From UBA4844 sp050943255 (GTDB lineage: Bacteria > Bacillota > Syntrophomonadia > Syntrophomonadales > Syntrophomonadaceae): 64,000 nt of DNA. The stretch covers positions 17,573 through 81,572 of the forward strand of contig JBMNOV010000003.1 in assembly GCA_050943255.1 (NCBI GenBank). Reading direction: 5' to 3'. The translations under genes were made by a program, and so were the position numbers. The notes under the pieces are model-generated. The model did no database searches. It was not told where the DNA came from and saw only the letters and a list, made by a program, of their open reading frames with translations. This document shows, in pieces, positions 28,002 to 38,400 of the stretch; positions within the stretch are counted from its first letter, which is position 1, and the number at the start of each line of letters is the position of its first letter.

Positions 28002-28112
28002 TACCAATAGTGTATGGACTATTGGTAAATAATAGTACAAAATAAGTATATAGCAGGTTAATTACTTAAAGACTCAAGCGAAAATGCTATGCGTTTTTTC
28101 TTGAGTCTTTAA
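28002..28112. other. Two perfect hairpins between cdsA and the AI-2E gene
   Basis: TACCAATAGT (28002-28011) pairs with ACTATTGGTA (28018-28027), 10 bp with a six-base loop. TTAAAGACTCAAG (28066-28078) pairs with CTTGAGTCTTTAA (28100-28112), 13 bp. The second has GTTTTTT only inside its 3' arm, so it may terminate less sharply. Both lie in a 212-base gap and probably separate two transcription units. Confidence 0.6.
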
Positions 28113-28152
28113 AGAAGTTGAATATGTCAATGAAATGAAACGAGGGAAAAAG

Positions 28153-29271
28153 ATGGACCCCGAATTACAAAAAAACTTTAAGATATTAACCCGTTTGGCC
28201 ATTATAGTAATGGCTCTAGTCGCTATATATCTTTTGTTTACCTATGTATTCCCTATATTGGCAAGTATTATTTCCTACTTGCCAATACTTTTTTTGCCTT
28301 TTATTTTAGCCCTGATATTAGCTCTAATCATAGAGCCGGTGATAAGGTTTTTCCAACGTAAGATTAAAATTAAAAGAGTTTGGGCAGTTGTGCTTAGTTT
28401 GGTTATCATTGTTGGAGGTTTCATTTACCTTATAGCAATGATTATATCGTCAATAACCAAGGAAATCTATAAACTATATCCACAGGTAGTAAGTTATTCG
28501 GACCAAATAATTAAAAAGGTAATAGAATCGATAGCTGATATTGAACTATTCTATATAAGCTTGAATCTACCAGAACCGTTTGAAGTAACTATTAAGGAAA
28601 AATTAGGTGAGACACTGAAGTTGCTCCAATCATCACTTGATGGCAGCTTAAATTTTTTGATGGGAACAATAACAGTATTACCCGGTGTTATAATCTTTTT
28701 AATGATTGTAATCATTGCGACTTTTTTTATTGCCAAGGATCGGAAATTACTGGTGGATTTTGCTATGCGGTATATACCGGGAACAGCACACTCACAGACT
28801 ATTAAAGTAATTACTGAGCTTTCACGGGCCTTAGTTGGATTCCTCAAAGCATACAGTATACTTATTACTATTACAGCTATTATTACAATAGTCTCCCTTA
28901 AGATACTACAAATAGATTATATTTTGACAATAGGCATAATAGTGGGCATATGTGATATTTTGCCTGTGCTCGGTCCGGGTACGATATTTGTGCCTTGGAT
29001 TCTATGGGAAATGATTAACGGAAATAATGGGATGGCATTAAGTCTACTAGTGATATATGTAATAATATCTATAGTCCGGCAGCTGCTAGAGCCAAAAATT
29101 GTAGGAGATAATATTGGGCTTCATCCACTGGCTACACTTATATCGTTATACATTGGTCTACAGTTGGGAGGAATAATAGGTATGATAATGGGGCCAGTTC
29201 TATTAGTAATATTTATAGCATGCTATCGGGTAGGTATTTTTAAAAACCTTGGATGGGGAAAACGCAAATGA
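28153..29271 (+). CDS. AI-2E family membrane permease (UPF0118, YtvI-like)
   Basis: 372 residues with about seven to eight membrane segments. The conserved C-terminal part DYILTIGIIVGICDILPVLGPG, then VRQLLEPKIVGDNIGLHPL, marks the AI-2E exporter family. Members include sodium/proton antiporters and the sporulation protein YtvI; the substrate cannot be told from sequence. ATG 28153 fits GAGGG 6 bases upstream; ATG 28135 is less likely. It is not part of the usual cdsA-dxr order, so it is an insertion here. Confidence 0.85.
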   Translation: MDPELQKNFKILTRLAIIVMALVAIYLLFTYVFPILASIISYLPILFLPFILALILALIIEPVIRFFQRKIKIKRVWAVVLSLVIIVGGFIYLIAMIISSITKEIYKLYPQVVSYSDQIIKKVIESIADIELFYISLNLPEPFEVTIKEKLGETLKLLQSSLDGSLNFLMGTITVLPGVIIFLMIVIIATFFIAKDRKLLVDFAMRYIPGTAHSQTIKVITELSRALVGFLKAYSILITITAIITIVSLKILQIDYILTIGIIVGICDILPVLGPGTIFVPWILWEMINGNNGMALSLLVIYVIISIVRQLLEPKIVGDNIGLHPLATLISLYIGLQLGGIIGMIMGPVLLVIFIACYRVGIFKNLGWGKRK

Positions 29272-30443
29272 AGGAAGATAAGCATATTATGGGTATAACT
29301 AATGTAGTAATACTTGGTTCAACTGGTTCTATAGGTAAGCAGGCATTAGAAGTAATAAATAAACACCAGCATCGTTTTCGGGTAGTTGGAATTGCTGCCC
29401 GTGATAAGATAAGCTTACTTGAAGAGCAAGTAAAGATGTATAATCCCTTAAAAGTTGCTATTACTGATCCTGAGGCTTATCAGGAATTAAAGAGCAAAAT
29501 AGCTGGAAAGTGTCAGGTTTTATCAGGTATTGATGGTCTCTGTGAGCTTAGTTCTATGCCTGAGGCCGATACTATTTTGGTAGCTGTAAGCGGGGCAGTT
29601 GGAATTAAACCTACAATAACTGCTATCGAGGCGGGAAAACGTGTAGCTCTGGCCAATAAAGAGACATTAGTGGCGGCTGGAGACATTGTTATGAAAATGG
29701 CCCGGGATAAAAACACTACCCTTATCCCCGTTGATAGTGAACATTCGGCTATATATCAGTGTTTACAGGGAGAACGCAACTATCTTAAAAAAGTCTGGCT
29801 TACTGCTTCAGGCGGGCCTTTTCGTGACTTTACCTGTGAGAAGCTTAATAAAGTGACAGTTGATATGGCATTAAAACACCCAAACTGGTCTATGGGGCCT
29901 AAGGTCACTATTGATTCAGCGAGTCTTATGAATAAGGGATTAGAAGTGATAGAAGCCCATCATTTGTTTGCGGTTGATTACGATCAGATTGAGGTACTGG
30001 TACATAGGGAAAGTGTTATTCATTCTATGATAGAGTTGGTTGATGGATCTTTTTTAGCTCATTTGGGAGCTGCAGATATGCGCATACCTATACAGTATGC
30101 TTTAACGTGGCCAGAAAGATTGGATTCGCCGGCTGTTAATCTTGATTTTGCTAGTTTAGGCAAGATGCATTTTGCTAAGGTAGATAATACCCGCTTTCCA
30201 AGCTTAAACTTGGCTTATATAGCCGGTAGGGCAGGGGGTACCATGCCTGTAGTGTTAAATGCTGCTAATGAAATAGCAGTAAGCTGTTTTTTGCATAAAA
30301 AGATAAAGTTTACTGACATACCAGTTTTAATAGAAAGAACTATGAATAGTCATAGTATAATTAAAAAGCCTGATTTAGATATCATTTTTCAGGTTGATTC
30401 ATGGGCAAGAGAAAAGTGTCTTAGTATGGTAAACTTATTATGA
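29268..30443 (+). CDS. dxr: 1-deoxy-D-xylulose 5-phosphate reductoisomerase
   Basis: About 391 residues. The NADPH site is VVILGSTGSIGKQALEV. ALANKETLVAAGD, VDSEHSAIYQCL, LTASGGPF and HPNWSMGPKVTIDSASLMNKGLE (in parts) bind substrate and metal. This is the first committed step of the MEP isoprenoid route; ispG lies two genes on. ATG 29268 overlaps the previous stop (ATGA); ATG 29289 would give an N-terminus closer to the family. Confidence 0.96.
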   Translation: MKEDKHIMGITNVVILGSTGSIGKQALEVINKHQHRFRVVGIAARDKISLLEEQVKMYNPLKVAITDPEAYQELKSKIAGKCQVLSGIDGLCELSSMPEADTILVAVSGAVGIKPTITAIEAGKRVALANKETLVAAGDIVMKMARDKNTTLIPVDSEHSAIYQCLQGERNYLKKVWLTASGGPFRDFTCEKLNKVTVDMALKHPNWSMGPKVTIDSASLMNKGLEVIEAHHLFAVDYDQIEVLVHRESVIHSMIELVDGSFLAHLGAADMRIPIQYALTWPERLDSPAVNLDFASLGKMHFAKVDNTRFPSLNLAYIAGRAGGTMPVVLNAANEIAVSCFLHKKIKFTDIPVLIERTMNSHSIIKKPDLDIIFQVDSWAREKCLSMVNLL

Positions 30444-30545
30444 TAATAAACTTGGATATAGAACTTTATTAGGTCTGATTGCAATAATTCGTGTATTTCC
30501 GTAAAAACCAGTGGATTCTAATTACATTTCGAGGAGGGAAACTAT

Positions 30546-31589
30546 TTGAATACAGGTATCACTATATCAATAACCGTATTAATAATCGCCGTACTCGTAC
30601 TGGTACATGAATTGGGCCACTTTATTGCTGCACGGAAAATAGGTATACCAGTATGGGAATTTAGTATCGGTTTTGGTCCAAGATTATTAGGGTGGAGAAA
30701 TAAGGGTACGGAATATTCTATTCGGCTTATACCCCTGGGGGGATATGTACGCATGGCTGGAGAAGAACTTGGTGATGCTAATGACCCGGAAGGCTACAAT
30801 AATCGAAAACCGCTGGAAAAGATGGCAGTATGCTTTGCTGGTCCTTTTATGAACCTTATTATGGCCTTATTAATATTTATATATATTTATTCAGTAATAG
30901 GGATACCCCAGGCTTCCCCAGAGCCTTTACTAGGCCAAGTTATAACAGGTATGCCGGCAGAAAAAGCAGGGCTTAAAGCCAATGATTTGGTATTAGCCAT
31001 AGATAACAAACAAATTGATAGTTGGGAAGAACTAACCGTTGCAATTGGAAGTTCAGAAGTAGGTGAACCTTTGCCGTTTAAAGTGCAACGTGATGGGCAA
31101 ATAATTAACTTAAACGTTTTTCCTGTTAATAATGAGGGTACGGGCAAACCAAGTATAGGTGTAACCGGGGCTTTGATCTATGAGAAACAGGGAGTTTTAG
31201 AAGCAATTACGATTGGTTTTCAGCAGACCTATGAACTAACCATTCTTTTAATATCGTCGTTAGGTATGCTTATTAGCGGGGGGGCATCAGTTGGTGATCT
31301 AGCTGGTCCAGTAGGTATTACTAAAATGGTCGGGGATGCTGCCCAGGCTGGGATTGTATTATTACTCAGTTTTACAGCCTTTTTAAGTATAAATCTGGGG
31401 GTTTTGAATCTACTGCCAGTCCCGGCTTTGGATGGCAGCCGGATAGTATTTGCCCTGGTTGAAGCAATTAGGAGAAAACCTATGGAGCCAGAAAGGGAAG
31501 GTATGATACACTGGATAGGATTTCTTTTTTTAATTACACTAATGGTGCTGGTTACCTTCAATGATATTTCGCGGCTGTTAAAGGGGTAA
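30546..31589 (+). CDS. rseP: Site-2 metalloprotease RseP
   Basis: 347 residues, M50 family. The zinc motif HELGHF lies in the first membrane helix and LLPVPALDGSR supplies the third ligand. A PDZ domain occupies about residues 115-200. Firmicute homologues (RasP) cut anti-sigma factors and signal-peptide remnants within the membrane. TTG 30546 follows GAGGAGGG. Confidence 0.95.
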   Translation: MNTGITISITVLIIAVLVLVHELGHFIAARKIGIPVWEFSIGFGPRLLGWRNKGTEYSIRLIPLGGYVRMAGEELGDANDPEGYNNRKPLEKMAVCFAGPFMNLIMALLIFIYIYSVIGIPQASPEPLLGQVITGMPAEKAGLKANDLVLAIDNKQIDSWEELTVAIGSSEVGEPLPFKVQRDGQIINLNVFPVNNEGTGKPSIGVTGALIYEKQGVLEAITIGFQQTYELTILLISSLGMLISGGASVGDLAGPVGITKMVGDAAQAGIVLLLSFTAFLSINLGVLNLLPVPALDGSRIVFALVEAIRRKPMEPEREGMIHWIGFLFLITLMVLVTFNDISRLLKG

Positions 31590-31593
31590 TGTA

Positions 31594-32661
31594 ATGCCAA
31601 GAAAAAAAACCAGGGTGATTAGGATAGGCAATGTAAATATTGGTGGAGATAATCCAATAGTGGTTCAGTCTATGACCAATACTGATACTAGGGATGTTAT
31701 TTCTACAATTAGACAGATTGCCCAACTAGAAGAAGCAGGTTGCGAACTTGTTCGGGTTGCAGTCGTTGATCAGGAAGCTGCCCAATCTATAAAGGAGATA
31801 AAAAAAGGAATTAATATACCTCTTATTGCTGATATTCATTTTGATTATCGCTTGGCTCTAGAAAGTATTAAAGCGGGTGCCGATGGATTGCGGATTAATC
31901 CCGGCAATATTGGGGATACCTGGAAAATACAAAAGGTTGTTAATAGTTGTCGTGAAAGACAGCTTCCTATAAGAATAGGGGTTAATGCTGGTTCTCTGGA
32001 AAAAACATTACTTTCTCGTTATGGTGGGGTTTGTGCTGAAGCATTGGTTGAGAGTGCCCTTAATAATATAAAAATTTTGGAAGATATGGACTTTAATCTA
32101 ATAAAAGTATCATTAAAGGCTTCATCAGTTATGATATCAGTTAAAGCTTACCAGATGGTGGCTGAAAGAATAGATTATCCTTTACATGTTGGTATTACTG
32201 AGGCTGGTACCAGGGAGCGGGCATTAATAAAATCTGCTATGGGTATAGGATTATTACTTTGTGAAGGTATAGGTGATACAATAAGAGTTTCTCTTACCGC
32301 CGACCCGGTCGAAGAGGTTTGGACAGCCTATGAAATTTTGCGTAGTTTAGGCTTGAGACATCGAGGAGTAGAGCTTATATCCTGTCCCACCTGTGGGCGC
32401 TGCGAGATAGACTTAATAAATACCGCCGAAGAAGTGGACAAGCACCTAAGGCAAATAAAAAAAAGCTTAAAGGTTGCAGTTATGGGCTGTGTGGTCAATG
32501 GACCAGGAGAAGCACGCGAAGCTGACCTCGGTATAGCTGGGGGTAAAGGCTTTGGTCTTCTGTTTAAGCACGGGGAAATTATCAAGAAGGTACCAGAAGA
32601 TCAGTTAGTTAAAACCCTTCTTGAAGAAATCGATAATATTCATTTTGAGGAGGAAAATTAG
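31594..32661 (+). CDS. ispG: 4-hydroxy-3-methylbut-2-enyl diphosphate synthase (flavodoxin)
   Basis: 355 residues, GcpE family. VQSMTNTDTRDV starts the TIM barrel. The iron-sulfur cysteines are in CPTCGRCEIDL and MGCVVNGPGEA. It catalyses the penultimate MEP step. It follows rseP by 4 bases and ends one base before the proS start, and with dxr forms part of an isoprenoid set for the UppS product. Confidence 0.96.
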   Translation: MPRKKTRVIRIGNVNIGGDNPIVVQSMTNTDTRDVISTIRQIAQLEEAGCELVRVAVVDQEAAQSIKEIKKGINIPLIADIHFDYRLALESIKAGADGLRINPGNIGDTWKIQKVVNSCRERQLPIRIGVNAGSLEKTLLSRYGGVCAEALVESALNNIKILEDMDFNLIKVSLKASSVMISVKAYQMVAERIDYPLHVGITEAGTRERALIKSAMGIGLLLCEGIGDTIRVSLTADPVEEVWTAYEILRSLGLRHRGVELISCPTCGRCEIDLINTAEEVDKHLRQIKKSLKVAVMGCVVNGPGEAREADLGIAGGKGFGLLFKHGEIIKKVPEDQLVKTLLEEIDNIHFEEEN

Positions 32662-32662
32662 T

Positions 32663-34363
32663 TTGAAATCTTCAGAGTTATTTTATCCAACTTTAAGAGA
32701 GATTCCGAGTGAAGCTGAGATCATAAGTCACCAGTTGTTGCTAAGGGCTGGATTTATACGCAAAGCTTCTGGTGGAGTATATGCCTATTTACCACTTGCC
32801 TATAAAGTGATTAAAAAAATTGAACAAATTGTACGTGAAGAGATGGATAAGTCGGGGGCCCAGGAGGTGCTTATGCCGATTGTTCAGCCGGCTGAATTGT
32901 GGCAGAAATCGGGACGTTGGGAAGTTTACGGTGATGAAATGTTTCGCCTTCAGGATCGTCATAGTCGGCATTTTGCCTTGGCGCCAACTCATGAAGAGAT
33001 GATTACAGCGCTAGTTGGTGGGGAGGTACATTCTTATCGTGATTTACCTTTATTACTCTACCAGATACAGAACAAATACCGGGATGAAATTAGACCTCGC
33101 TTTGGCCTTATGCGGGGGCGAGAGTTTATAATGAAGGATCTTTATTCATTTGACATAAATAGTGAGGGGCTTGCTATATCTTATCATAAGATGTATTTAG
33201 CTTATAATAATATATTTAAACGATTAGGTTTGCGCTATAGAGTAGTTGAAGCTGATAGTGGTGCTATAGGTGGTAATGAAAGTCATGAGTTTATGGTATT
33301 AGCAGACACAGGCGAATCAGAAATTGTTTATTGTGATAATTGTGATTATGCTGCTAATGTTGAAAAAGCTATTTGCTGTGCAGGGGACTCCATAGAAGTA
33401 GATGTTGATTTACTGGATATGGAGAAAATTAAAACACCCGGACAGCATACAATACAAAATCTAACCGATTTTCTCCATATACCTTCTTATAAATTAGTAA
33501 AGACATTGATATATTGTGCTGATGGGGAATTAGTGGCAGTTATAATTCGGGGGGATCGAGAACTTAACGAGACAAAGTTAAAAAACGTATTGGGATGTAA
33601 TGAGTTGGCTATGGCAGAAGAGGATTTAGTAAGAAGTACTGTTGGAGCTGGATTTGGTTCCTTAGGTCCCGTGAATTTAAACGTAAAAATTTATGCTGAT
33701 TTAGAAGTGGAAAAAATGAGAAACTTTGCTTGTGGAGCAAATGAGGACGAATATCATCTTATCAATGTCAATATGGGTAGGGATTTTGTTCCTGAGAAAA
33801 TAGTTGATATTAGAAATGCCCAGGCTGGGGATCCTTGCCCCTCTGGTGACGGGAAATTAAAAATGGTAAGAGGCATAGAGGTAGGTCATATATTTAAGCT
33901 AGGGGTAAAATACTCAGAAGCTATGGGGGCTACATTTTTAGATAAAAATGGTAATGAATGTCCCTTTGTAATGGGTTGCTATGGTATTGGTATTTCCCGT
34001 ACTATGGCTGCAGCAGTAGAACAAAATTATGATGAAGATGGAATAATATGGCCTATACCCATCGCTCCGTATCATATAATAATAATACCGATCAATAGCA
34101 AAGATCAACAGCAAATGAAGACAGCAAATGATATCTACCAATTGTTACAACAAGAGGGACTGGAAGCAGTAATTGATGATAGGGATGAAAGGGCAGGGGT
34201 CAAGTTTAAAGATGCCGACTTAATTGGTATTCCTGTAAGGATTACAATTGGCTCTAAAGCATTACAGGAAAGTAAGGTGGAACTTAAGAAAAGATGGGAG
34301 AAAGAAGTAGAACTGATTGACCTGGATAAAGTTGTTGCCAGGGTTAAGGAAATAATAATATAA
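32663..34363 (+). CDS. proS: Prolyl-tRNA synthetase
   Basis: 566 residues, bacterial-type class II synthetase. Motif 1 lies near GAQEVLMPIVQPAELW, motif 2 near NKYRDEIRPRFGLMRGREF, and motif 3 near GCYGIGISRTMAA. An editing insertion domain lies between, about residues 225-400. TTG 32663 has GAGGAGG 9 bases upstream, whereas an upstream start would overlap ispG. Confidence 0.96.
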   Translation: MKSSELFYPTLREIPSEAEIISHQLLLRAGFIRKASGGVYAYLPLAYKVIKKIEQIVREEMDKSGAQEVLMPIVQPAELWQKSGRWEVYGDEMFRLQDRHSRHFALAPTHEEMITALVGGEVHSYRDLPLLLYQIQNKYRDEIRPRFGLMRGREFIMKDLYSFDINSEGLAISYHKMYLAYNNIFKRLGLRYRVVEADSGAIGGNESHEFMVLADTGESEIVYCDNCDYAANVEKAICCAGDSIEVDVDLLDMEKIKTPGQHTIQNLTDFLHIPSYKLVKTLIYCADGELVAVIIRGDRELNETKLKNVLGCNELAMAEEDLVRSTVGAGFGSLGPVNLNVKIYADLEVEKMRNFACGANEDEYHLINVNMGRDFVPEKIVDIRNAQAGDPCPSGDGKLKMVRGIEVGHIFKLGVKYSEAMGATFLDKNGNECPFVMGCYGIGISRTMAAAVEQNYDEDGIIWPIPIAPYHIIIIPINSKDQQQMKTANDIYQLLQQEGLEAVIDDRDERAGVKFKDADLIGIPVRITIGSKALQESKVELKKRWEKEVELIDLDKVVARVKEIII

Positions 34364-34466
34364 TAAATAATTAGTACTTATTATCGTTTTATAATGAGGT
34401 TAAGAATCTAACAATATTCATGCCTAAAATAGGGGATAGATCATTCGCTAGGCTTAAAATGATATA

Positions 34467-34510
34467 AAGTACTAGATATTATGCGAATTTTAGGATAATA
34501 TCTAGTACTT
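34467..34510. repeat. Perfect 16-bp inverted repeat between proS and mgtC
   Basis: AAGTACTAGATATTAT (34467-34482) and ATAATATCTAGTACTT (34495-34510) pair without mismatch around a 12-base loop. A weaker outer pairing, CTTA with TAAG, extends it. There is no T-run. It sits in a 289-base gap (34364-34652) in which I see no gene. It could be a processing hairpin or a small palindromic repeat. Confidence 0.65.
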
Positions 34511-34652
34511 ACGCTAAGCATGGCAAATTTCCTATTATCACAATTAGTTATGTGCCTGACATATATCTTTTCCCCTTAAGTATTTTTATGGTGTTGGTTA
34601 ACTAGACCCACATGATACTTGAATCAATTGTATTAAAAGGTAAGGGGTTGTA

Positions 34653-35318
34653 ATGTCAGTCTACGAGATAGTTTTTAAACTTGCTTTAGCTTGTTTTCTT
34701 GGAGGAATAATTGGTTTAGAGCGGGAAAGCCTTAACCGTCCTGCTGGGTTGCGTACCTATACATTAGTTTGTGTAGGTTCGACCTTAGCTATGATTGTAT
34801 CAATTGATATATACTTGCAATACTATCAAACTGTTAATGCTGATCCTGGGAGAATAGCTGCCCAGGTTATTAGTGGTATAGGTTTTCTTGGAGCAGGAAC
34901 AATTATGCGAGAAGGAGCGTCAATCCGAGGGCTAACTACGGCTGCGGGTTTATGGGTGGTAGCATGTATAGGATTAGCAATTGGAGCAGGATTGTACATA
35001 CCAGCGGTTGTTACAAGCATCCTGATACTTTTTGTACTTATTTACTTTTTTAGGTTCGAGCGGATTTTCACAGGTGTTAGAGAATATAAAGGTTTAGTTC
35101 TGGTCGTAAGTGACCAGCCTGGGCAAGTTGGTAGTATTGGTTCGATTTTAGGTGATATGGGTGTTTTAATTAAAAATATTCAACTTAACAGTTTAGACAA
35201 TGGGGTTGATCTTGAAATAGAATTACTGCTTGAGTTACCTAATGGAGTGGATATTTCTCAAGTAATTGAAGAATTGTCGGTAATTAAAGGACTTCGTAAC
35301 ATAGACAGGTTAAATTAA
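34653..35318 (+). CDS. MgtC/SapB family membrane protein with C-terminal ACT-like domain
   Basis: 221 residues. The MgtC domain has GGIIGLERESLNRPAGLRTY, QVISGIGFLGAGTIMREG and IRGLTTAAGLWVVA over four to five membrane helices. Residues 145-221 look like an ACT-type ligand domain (VVSDQPGQVGSIGSILGDMG). Family members are linked to survival at low magnesium. AAGGGG precedes ATG 34653. A short paralogue is found near 56.7 kb. Confidence 0.88.
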   Translation: MSVYEIVFKLALACFLGGIIGLERESLNRPAGLRTYTLVCVGSTLAMIVSIDIYLQYYQTVNADPGRIAAQVISGIGFLGAGTIMREGASIRGLTTAAGLWVVACIGLAIGAGLYIPAVVTSILILFVLIYFFRFERIFTGVREYKGLVLVVSDQPGQVGSIGSILGDMGVLIKNIQLNSLDNGVDLEIELLLELPNGVDISQVIEELSVIKGLRNIDRLN

Positions 35319-35477
35319 AATAGCTTTTGTCATAGCTTGGATAAGCAAATAAATAATTCTCTTATGAGGTTGTGGTAAGCCCTATCGGTATAACTTGGGT
35401 TAAAGTACTGTTCTTTTTTCAAGATGTCCAAAAGACACAGCTGATTAGTTCACTGATAAACGTGGAGGAATTTTAAA

Positions 35478-38400
35478 GTGTTGCGGGATTTTGTTTACTT
35501 TTACCATGAAGTTACTGGAAAAAGTATCCCTCCAATTTGGCCTCAGGCTACAATACATAAGACTGAAGTATACAGTCATAGCAAAAAATGGATAATATAT
35601 CTGGCGATAAGTGGGACAATACCTGCTAAAGCTGTGGATGAGGCCGCCAAAGAATTACAAAAGCATATGACCTTCCTAAATCATCTAACAATTATTCCAA
35701 CAATAATTGAGTCCTCAGATAGAATAAAAGCCATTGTAGATACAAAAAGGGAGGAGCTTTGCTCCTCTTTTTTTAACCGAAATGGACTTGATAAGAATAT
35801 TATTTGGTCAGTTAATGGTGAGCGCCTTGATTTAATTACGGCATATGAGGAAGCTTTTAATTACATTATTGAAAATCAAATCTGCAATCGCCTGGCTTTT
35901 TGGTTTTGGGAACAATTTAGTCTGAGGGTATTAGTGAGAATAGTTACGACAAACATTTCTAATGAAACACGGGAAAAACCTATTGTAACTGAAAGGAAAG
36001 CCCAGGTCTTAGAGATGAAAGATCATGTAAGAGTTACCAGGCAAAAAGGAAGAAAGGATAAACATAAGCTGGTTCTTGATCAAGAGATTGTAACCAAAAT
36101 AGATGATATTCAGGAAGGGCTAAAGGTTGCTGTGGTTGAAGGTGAAGTATGGAAAAAAGAGATAAAATCAATTCGAGGTGACAGGTATGTTATATGTTAC
36201 AATTTAACCGACTATTCGAATACTTTACTTTTAAAAACATTTGTTGATCACTTAGATGAAGATCAAATAAAAATAGGTGATTGTATAAGGGCGGCAGGAG
36301 TTTTACGTTATGATGAAATTGCACATGAATTGGCACTGTTTTTGGATACTTACAAAATTGTAGAAACAAGGAATAGATGCGATGAGGCTATAAATAAACG
36401 AATTGAGTTACATGCTCATACGAAGATGAGTGCTATGGATAGCTTGTGTGACGTTGATGCTCTAATTAAAAGAGCAGCTGATTGGAAACACCAAGCAATA
36501 GCTATTACTGATCATGGGTGTATTCAGGCTTTTCCTGAAGCTTACCAGGCATCCCTTAAATATAATATAAAGATAATTTATGGGGTCGAAGGTTATTTAG
36601 TTGAGGATGACAAAAAACAAACCCCATATCATATTATTCTGCTTGCTTGTAATCGGACAGGCTTGAGGAATTTATATAGTATAATAAGTGAATCATATCT
36701 TAATTATTTCTATCGCCAGCCGCGGATTCCCCGCAAAATCTTGGAACAGCACCGAGAAGGGATTTTAATAGGTTCAGCTTGTGAGGCGGGAGAACTATAT
36801 CAGGAAATATTAGCTGGTAAAGATGATCAATATTTAGAGAAGATTGCATTATTTTATGATTATCTAGAGATACAGCCTATTGCGAACAATGGTTTCTTGA
36901 TTCGTGAAGGTAAGGTGAAAGATGAGCAAGAATTGCGAGATTTAAATCGGCGAATTGTTAAACTGGGTAAACGGCTTAATAAACTGGTAGTGGCTACAGG
37001 AGATGTACATTTCCTGGATCCTCAGGATGAAATCTTTCGCAGAATTATCCAATCAGGACAAGGTTACGATGATGCTGAAGTTCAAGCTCCTTTATATTTT
37101 AAAACAACGAACGAAATGCTGGAGGAATGCTCCTATTTAGGGGAGGAAGAAGCCCGGCAAGTAGTACTAGATAATCCTAAGCTTATTAACGAAATGGTTG
37201 CAACTATTCAGCCTGTTCCTAATGGTTTCTATCCACCAAAAATTGATTCAGCTGAGGAAGAGATTACTAAGCTTACTTGGGATGGAGCATATAAACGCTA
37301 TGGAAAAAAAATGCCGCAGGAAATACAATCTCGAATTGAACGAGAACTCGAATCGATTACCCATCATGGCTTTAGTGTTCTTTATCTCATAGCCCATAAA
37401 CTGGTAAAGAAGTCCAATCAGGATGGTTACCTGGTAGGTTCACGTGGCTCGGTGGGTTCATCATTGGTTGCCTACCTTACAGGAATAACCGAGGTTAATC
37501 CACTGCCACCTCATTATTTGTGTCCTTCCTGTTATTACTGTGAATTGATATATGATAGATCTATAAGTTGTGGTGCTGATTTAATTAATAAGAGCTGCCC
37601 TTTATGCGGTAATGATATGTTAACTGATGGTTTTGACATACCCTTTGAGACCTTTTTAGGTTTTGAAGGTGATAAAGTGCCGGATATTGACCTTAACTTT
37701 TCCGGTGATTACCAGGGTAAAGCACACCAGTATGTTGAGGAGCTATTTGGCAGTGAAAACGTTTTTAGAGCAGGTACTATCTCAACAATTGCTGAGAGAA
37801 CTGCATATGGTTTTGTAAAGAAATATGCTGAAGAAAAACAATTGTATATAAAGAATTCTGAAATTGAGCGGTTGGCCAAGGGGATTACCGGTGTAAGAAG
37901 AACCACGGGGCAGCATCCTGGCGGGCTTATAGTCGTGCCACGCGATCATAATATATTGGAGTTTACCCCTTTGCAGAATCCGGCGGATAATAAGGAATCA
38001 GGGGTAATCACCACCCATTTTGAATACCATGCAATTGGTGATCAGCTGGTTAAATTAGATATTCTTGGTCATGATGATCCTACTGTTATAAAGGAACTGG
38101 AGGATTTGACTGGTGTTAATGCTTCTGCTATACCGCTTAATGATAAGCGAACTATGGCTTTATTTTCTGGAGTTGAGCCCCTGGGAGTTACAGCTGATGA
38201 AATAGGCAGCCAGGTAGGGACCTATGGTATACCTGAATTTGGTACACGCTTTGTTCGACAAATGCTCGAAACGACTCGTCCTACTACTTTTGGGGAATTA
38301 GTGAGAATAAGTGGTTTGTCCCACGGTACTGACGTGTGGTTAAATAATGCCCAGAGCTTAATCGAAGAGAACATTGCTAACCTTAATGAAGTAATATGTA

